Positions 13,123-15,399 of a DNA stretch of 15,399 bases are shown in pieces. The DNA is taken from NCBI GenBank assembly GCA_910576875.1, contig CAJTKI010000040.1, positions 1 to 15,399 of the forward strand, given 5' to 3'. The notes beneath the pieces are model-generated. The model saw nothing but the letters and a program-made list of their open reading frames with translations. It made no database searches and was not told where the DNA came from. This DNA comes from an uncultured Christensenella sp. GTDB taxonomy: Bacteria > Bacillota > Clostridia > Christensenellales > UBA3700. The position numbers and the translations under genes are program-made. Position 1 is the first letter of the stretch. Each line of letters opens with the position of its first letter.

Positions 13123-14228
13123 CACGCGCCTCCCAATTTGAAGAAATGCACGATATCCAACAGGATCGCCAGTCCGAACAGCACGACCAAACCGACCGTA
13201 TGAATCGCGCCTTCTACTCTGCGATTGATCGGCTTGTTGAATATCCCTTCTATGACGCAGAACAGGATTCGCGCGCCGTCCAATGCCGGAATCGGCAGAA
13301 TGTTGAACATCGCCAGCGACATCGACAACACGCACAATCCGTACATGACCGCCGCAAAGCCCTGACTGGACAGCGTTGCAAGCGAATGAATCGCCGTCAC
13401 CGTGCCGCCCAAAGTATCGCCCACGCTGGCTTTGCCGGTAAAGACGCTGCCGATCGCACGGAACGTAAACCGCACCAGATCCAACCCGAATTCGAATCCG
13501 TGTCCGATCGCCGAGAAAAACGGTAATTTTCGTTTTGCATATCCGACGCTGATCCCGAATCCGACCGAATCATACGTTTTGATTTCTCCGTTTTCGTCCT
13601 CTACCGCATACGTATATTCGCCTTTGCGCACGGTAAGATCGCGTTGTTGCCCGTCGCGTTCGATCGTCAGGACGACTTCTTCTTTGTCGGCGAGCAATTG
13701 CTGGAATTTGTTGGCTTCGAGCAGACTGTACGTCGGCTCGTTGTTGACGCTCAGGATGACGTCTCCTTCTTCGAGCAACTGCACGCAAGCGTCGTCGTGG
13801 AACGGATACACCCGCACGACCTGCGGCACGAGTTCTCCGTAACTCATAAAGAAAATAGAAACGATCAACAACGCGCTCAAATAATTGAACATCGCCCCCA
13901 TGCCGAGCACGATAATGCGTTGCCAAACGGGTTTGGAATTAAAATCGCCTTCGTTGTGACTGTTTTCGTCTTCTCCTTCAAACGCGCAAAACCCGCCCAG
14001 CGGAATGCAACGGATCGAAAACGCTTCTCCGGTTCTGCGAATGTTGCGTCGGAAGATCGCGGGACCGAACCCGATCGAAAATTCGGTAATCGTAAAATGG
14101 AACATCTTGCCCGCGACATAATGTCCCAACTCGTGGATTACGATCATTGCCATCAGACACAGCAATGCGACCAGCACATAGCCGATCCACGAAATTACCG
14201 TCCCGAAACTCACTCCCAAAATTATCAT
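13122..14228 (-). CDS. rseP: RseP/YluC-type site-2 zinc metalloprotease
   Basis: This 368-residue intramembrane metalloprotease cleaves membrane-anchored proteins such as anti-sigma factors or signal-peptide remnants. It has HELGH at 32–36 in the first membrane segment (about 10–38), a second segment (about 104–130), a PDZ domain (about 130–215) with EEGDVILSVNNEPTYSL, a third segment (about 293–322) carrying NILPIPALDGARIL with the metal-binding D317, and a last segment (about 342–363). The motif is LDGAR where LDGG is usual. The start overlaps the dxr stop as ATGA, and the stop overlaps the ispG ATG. Its place inside an isoprenoid gene cluster is a fixed feature of Bacillota (uppS–cdsA–dxr–rseP) and reflects shared envelope functions. 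Its substrate is not identifiable here. Confidence 0.96.
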   Translation of the reverse strand: MIILGVSFGTVISWIGYVLVALLCLMAMIVIHELGHYVAGKMFHFTITEFSIGFGPAIFRRNIRRTGEAFSIRCIPLGGFCAFEGEDENSHNEGDFNSKPVWQRIIVLGMGAMFNYLSALLIVSIFFMSYGELVPQVVRVYPFHDDACVQLLEEGDVILSVNNEPTYSLLEANKFQQLLADKEEVVLTIERDGQQRDLTVRKGEYTYAVEDENGEIKTYDSVGFGISVGYAKRKLPFFSAIGHGFEFGLDLVRFTFRAIGSVFTGKASVGDTLGGTVTAIHSLATLSSQGFAAVMYGLCVLSMSLAMFNILPIPALDGARILFCVIEGIFNKPINRRVEGAIHTVGLVVLFGLAILLDIVHFFKLGGA

Positions 14229-15361
14229 GTACGACTCCCGACGTCCCGATTGACGAATTGCACGGTACGCGCATGCAAGCTCAAAATTTGCTCCGCCGTA
14301 TCCGCGCTCGCGTGCGCGGCAAGTTCGTCCAACGCCCTGAGAATATAATACGGAATATCATAAAACTTTATGATTCCGTCCGCATAATATCGTACGAGAA
14401 TTTCATTCGCGGCATTCATGACGACCGGATACGCGCCGCCTTTGCGCGCGCAGTCGATCGCGATGCCCAAACACGGAAAACGATCCAAATCAGGCGCTCG
14501 AAAATCCAAATGCAATTGCGAAAAATCCAATTGCGGCAATGCGTTTTGCGACCGCTGCGGATGGCAGATCGCCAACTGGATCGGCAGCCGCATATCGGGC
14601 GCGCCCATCTGCGCGACGACCGCGCCGTCCGCAAAACGGATCATGCTGTGTACGATGCTCTGCGGATGAATGACGACGCGTATCCGATCCGCATCACAAT
14701 CGAACAAACGCATCGCTTCGATGATTTCCAAGCCCTTGTTCATCATCGTCGCGCTGTCGATCGTGACTTTGATGCCCATCGACCAATTGGGATGTTTGAG
14801 CGCCTGCTCGACGCCCGCTTCGGCGATTTGTTCCTTGCTCCAATCGCGGAACGCGCCGCCGCTCGCCGTCAACAGAATTTCCGAAAAATCCTTGCGTCCG
14901 AAATCCATGCATTGCCAGATCGCGCTGTGTTCGCTGTCTACCGGATAGATCTGCACGCCTTTTTCGCGCGCAGATCGCATGACCAACTCTCCGCCCGCAA
15001 CGAGCGTTTCTTTATTGGCAAGCGCGACGTCGTTGCCCGCTTCGATCGCCCGCAACGTCGGAATCAGTCCGTCGATGCCGACCAGCGCGTTGACGACCAG
15101 ACAATCCGCCAATTGCGCCAACCGCGCGACGCCCTCTTGTCCGCGCAAGAGCGTCACGCCTGCGGGCGCGTCCCATGCGATCCCTTCGTCCGCAACCGCG
15201 ACATAGCGCGGCGCAAACGCGCGGATTTGTTGTTCCAGCTTGTCCACGTCCGAGCGACACGCCAATCCGAGCACGCGAAAGCGTCCCGCATGCTGCGAGA
15301 CGACGTCCAACGTCTGCGTACCGATCGAGCCGGTACTGCCCAAAATCACCAAATTCCGCAC
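14225..15361 (-). CDS. dxr: 1-deoxy-D-xylulose-5-phosphate reductoisomerase
   Basis: Dxr makes 2-C-methyl-D-erythritol 4-phosphate with NADPH, the committed step of the MEP pathway. The 378-residue product shows the NADPH loop GSTGSIG (8–14), LANKETLVAGGE (114–125), metal and substrate residues D142 and E144 in PVDSEHSAIWQ, LTASGGAFRDW (164–174), HPNWSMGIKVTIDSATMMNKGLE (from 190) with E212, and HPQSIVHSM (232–240). The C-terminal helical domain is complete. It begins with GTG at 15361, six bases after AGGAGA. The frame stays open to the window edge, but the ribosome-binding site and the family-typical first residues (RNLVILGSTGSIG) fix the start. The 38 bases above it hold no identifiable gene end. 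Confidence 0.97.
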   Translation of the reverse strand: MRNLVILGSTGSIGTQTLDVVSQHAGRFRVLGLACRSDVDKLEQQIRAFAPRYVAVADEGIAWDAPAGVTLLRGQEGVARLAQLADCLVVNALVGIDGLIPTLRAIEAGNDVALANKETLVAGGELVMRSAREKGVQIYPVDSEHSAIWQCMDFGRKDFSEILLTASGGAFRDWSKEQIAEAGVEQALKHPNWSMGIKVTIDSATMMNKGLEIIEAMRLFDCDADRIRVVIHPQSIVHSMIRFADGAVVAQMGAPDMRLPIQLAICHPQRSQNALPQLDFSQLHLDFRAPDLDRFPCLGIAIDCARKGGAYPVVMNAANEILVRYYADGIIKFYDIPYYILRALDELAAHASADTAEQILSLHARTVQFVNRDVGSRT

Positions 15362-15399
15362 CGCTTGTCTCCTGTCTTCCGCTCCCGCACCGTTGTCAG

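Noticed and set aside
10591..13203. An 870-codon open frame on the plus strand
   Set aside because: It lies antisense to ispG and the exonuclease gene, has no family resemblance and a composition rich in Arg, Phe, Asp and His, as expected from reading GC-rich genes backwards.
13123..13335. In-frame 71-codon extension of ispG
   Set aside because: It overlaps the rseP end. The ATG at 13122 has an excellent ribosome-binding site and gives the normal IspG N terminus.

Overview
The window carries sixteen protein-coding genes, all on the minus strand, so transcription runs from high to low coordinates. It reads as a housekeeping region of a Bacillota genome, most likely Clostridia. The support is the order dxr–rseP–ispG–(polC locus)–rimP–nusA–ylxR–ylxQ–infB–rbfA–nrnA–truB–ribF, with ispG rather than proS before the polC position and nrnA between rbfA and truB. 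Base composition looks moderately GC-rich by eye. An uncultured gut clostridial lineage is possible, but that is only a guess. I saw no mobile element, CRISPR array, tRNA or rRNA.

Layout in transcription order. (1) 15361–12082 holds dxr, rseP and ispG: two MEP isoprenoid enzymes flanking a site-2 protease, with overlapping stops and starts. (2) 12057–10513 is the usual polC position. The gene here has only the PolC-like N-terminal region, an OB fold and a complete DEDDh exonuclease. The PHP and polymerase domains are absent. (3) 10512–10336 is the only sizeable gap (177 bp). It contains a good sigma-A-type promoter, two small palindromes at and above its -35 box, an AT-rich upstream tract and a perfect 11-bp leader hairpin. 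(4) 10335–1680 is a compact chain: rimP, nusA, ylxR (RNase P modulator family), ylxQ (L7Ae-like), infB, rbfA, nrnA, truB, ribF and an endonuclease IV-like TIM-barrel gene. Most junctions overlap or are only a few bases apart. (5) A 72-bp gap with a second promoter-like site precedes an M24 Xaa-Pro peptidase and efp. efp runs off the left edge.

The genes work together around transcription and translation: NusA (elongation and termination), IF2 and EF-P (initiation and relief of polyproline stalling), RimP and RbfA (30S maturation), TruB (tRNA psi55), YlxR and YlxQ (RNA binding) and NrnA (end-stage RNA turnover). RibF makes FMN and FAD. The most notable feature is the PolC-derived exonuclease without a polymerase at the polC locus. 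It could be a stand-alone proofreading or repair nuclease, or one half of a split polymerase. The rest is a conserved core-gene neighbourhood with a few regulatory details and motif departures worth checking. I found no clearly new multi-gene system.
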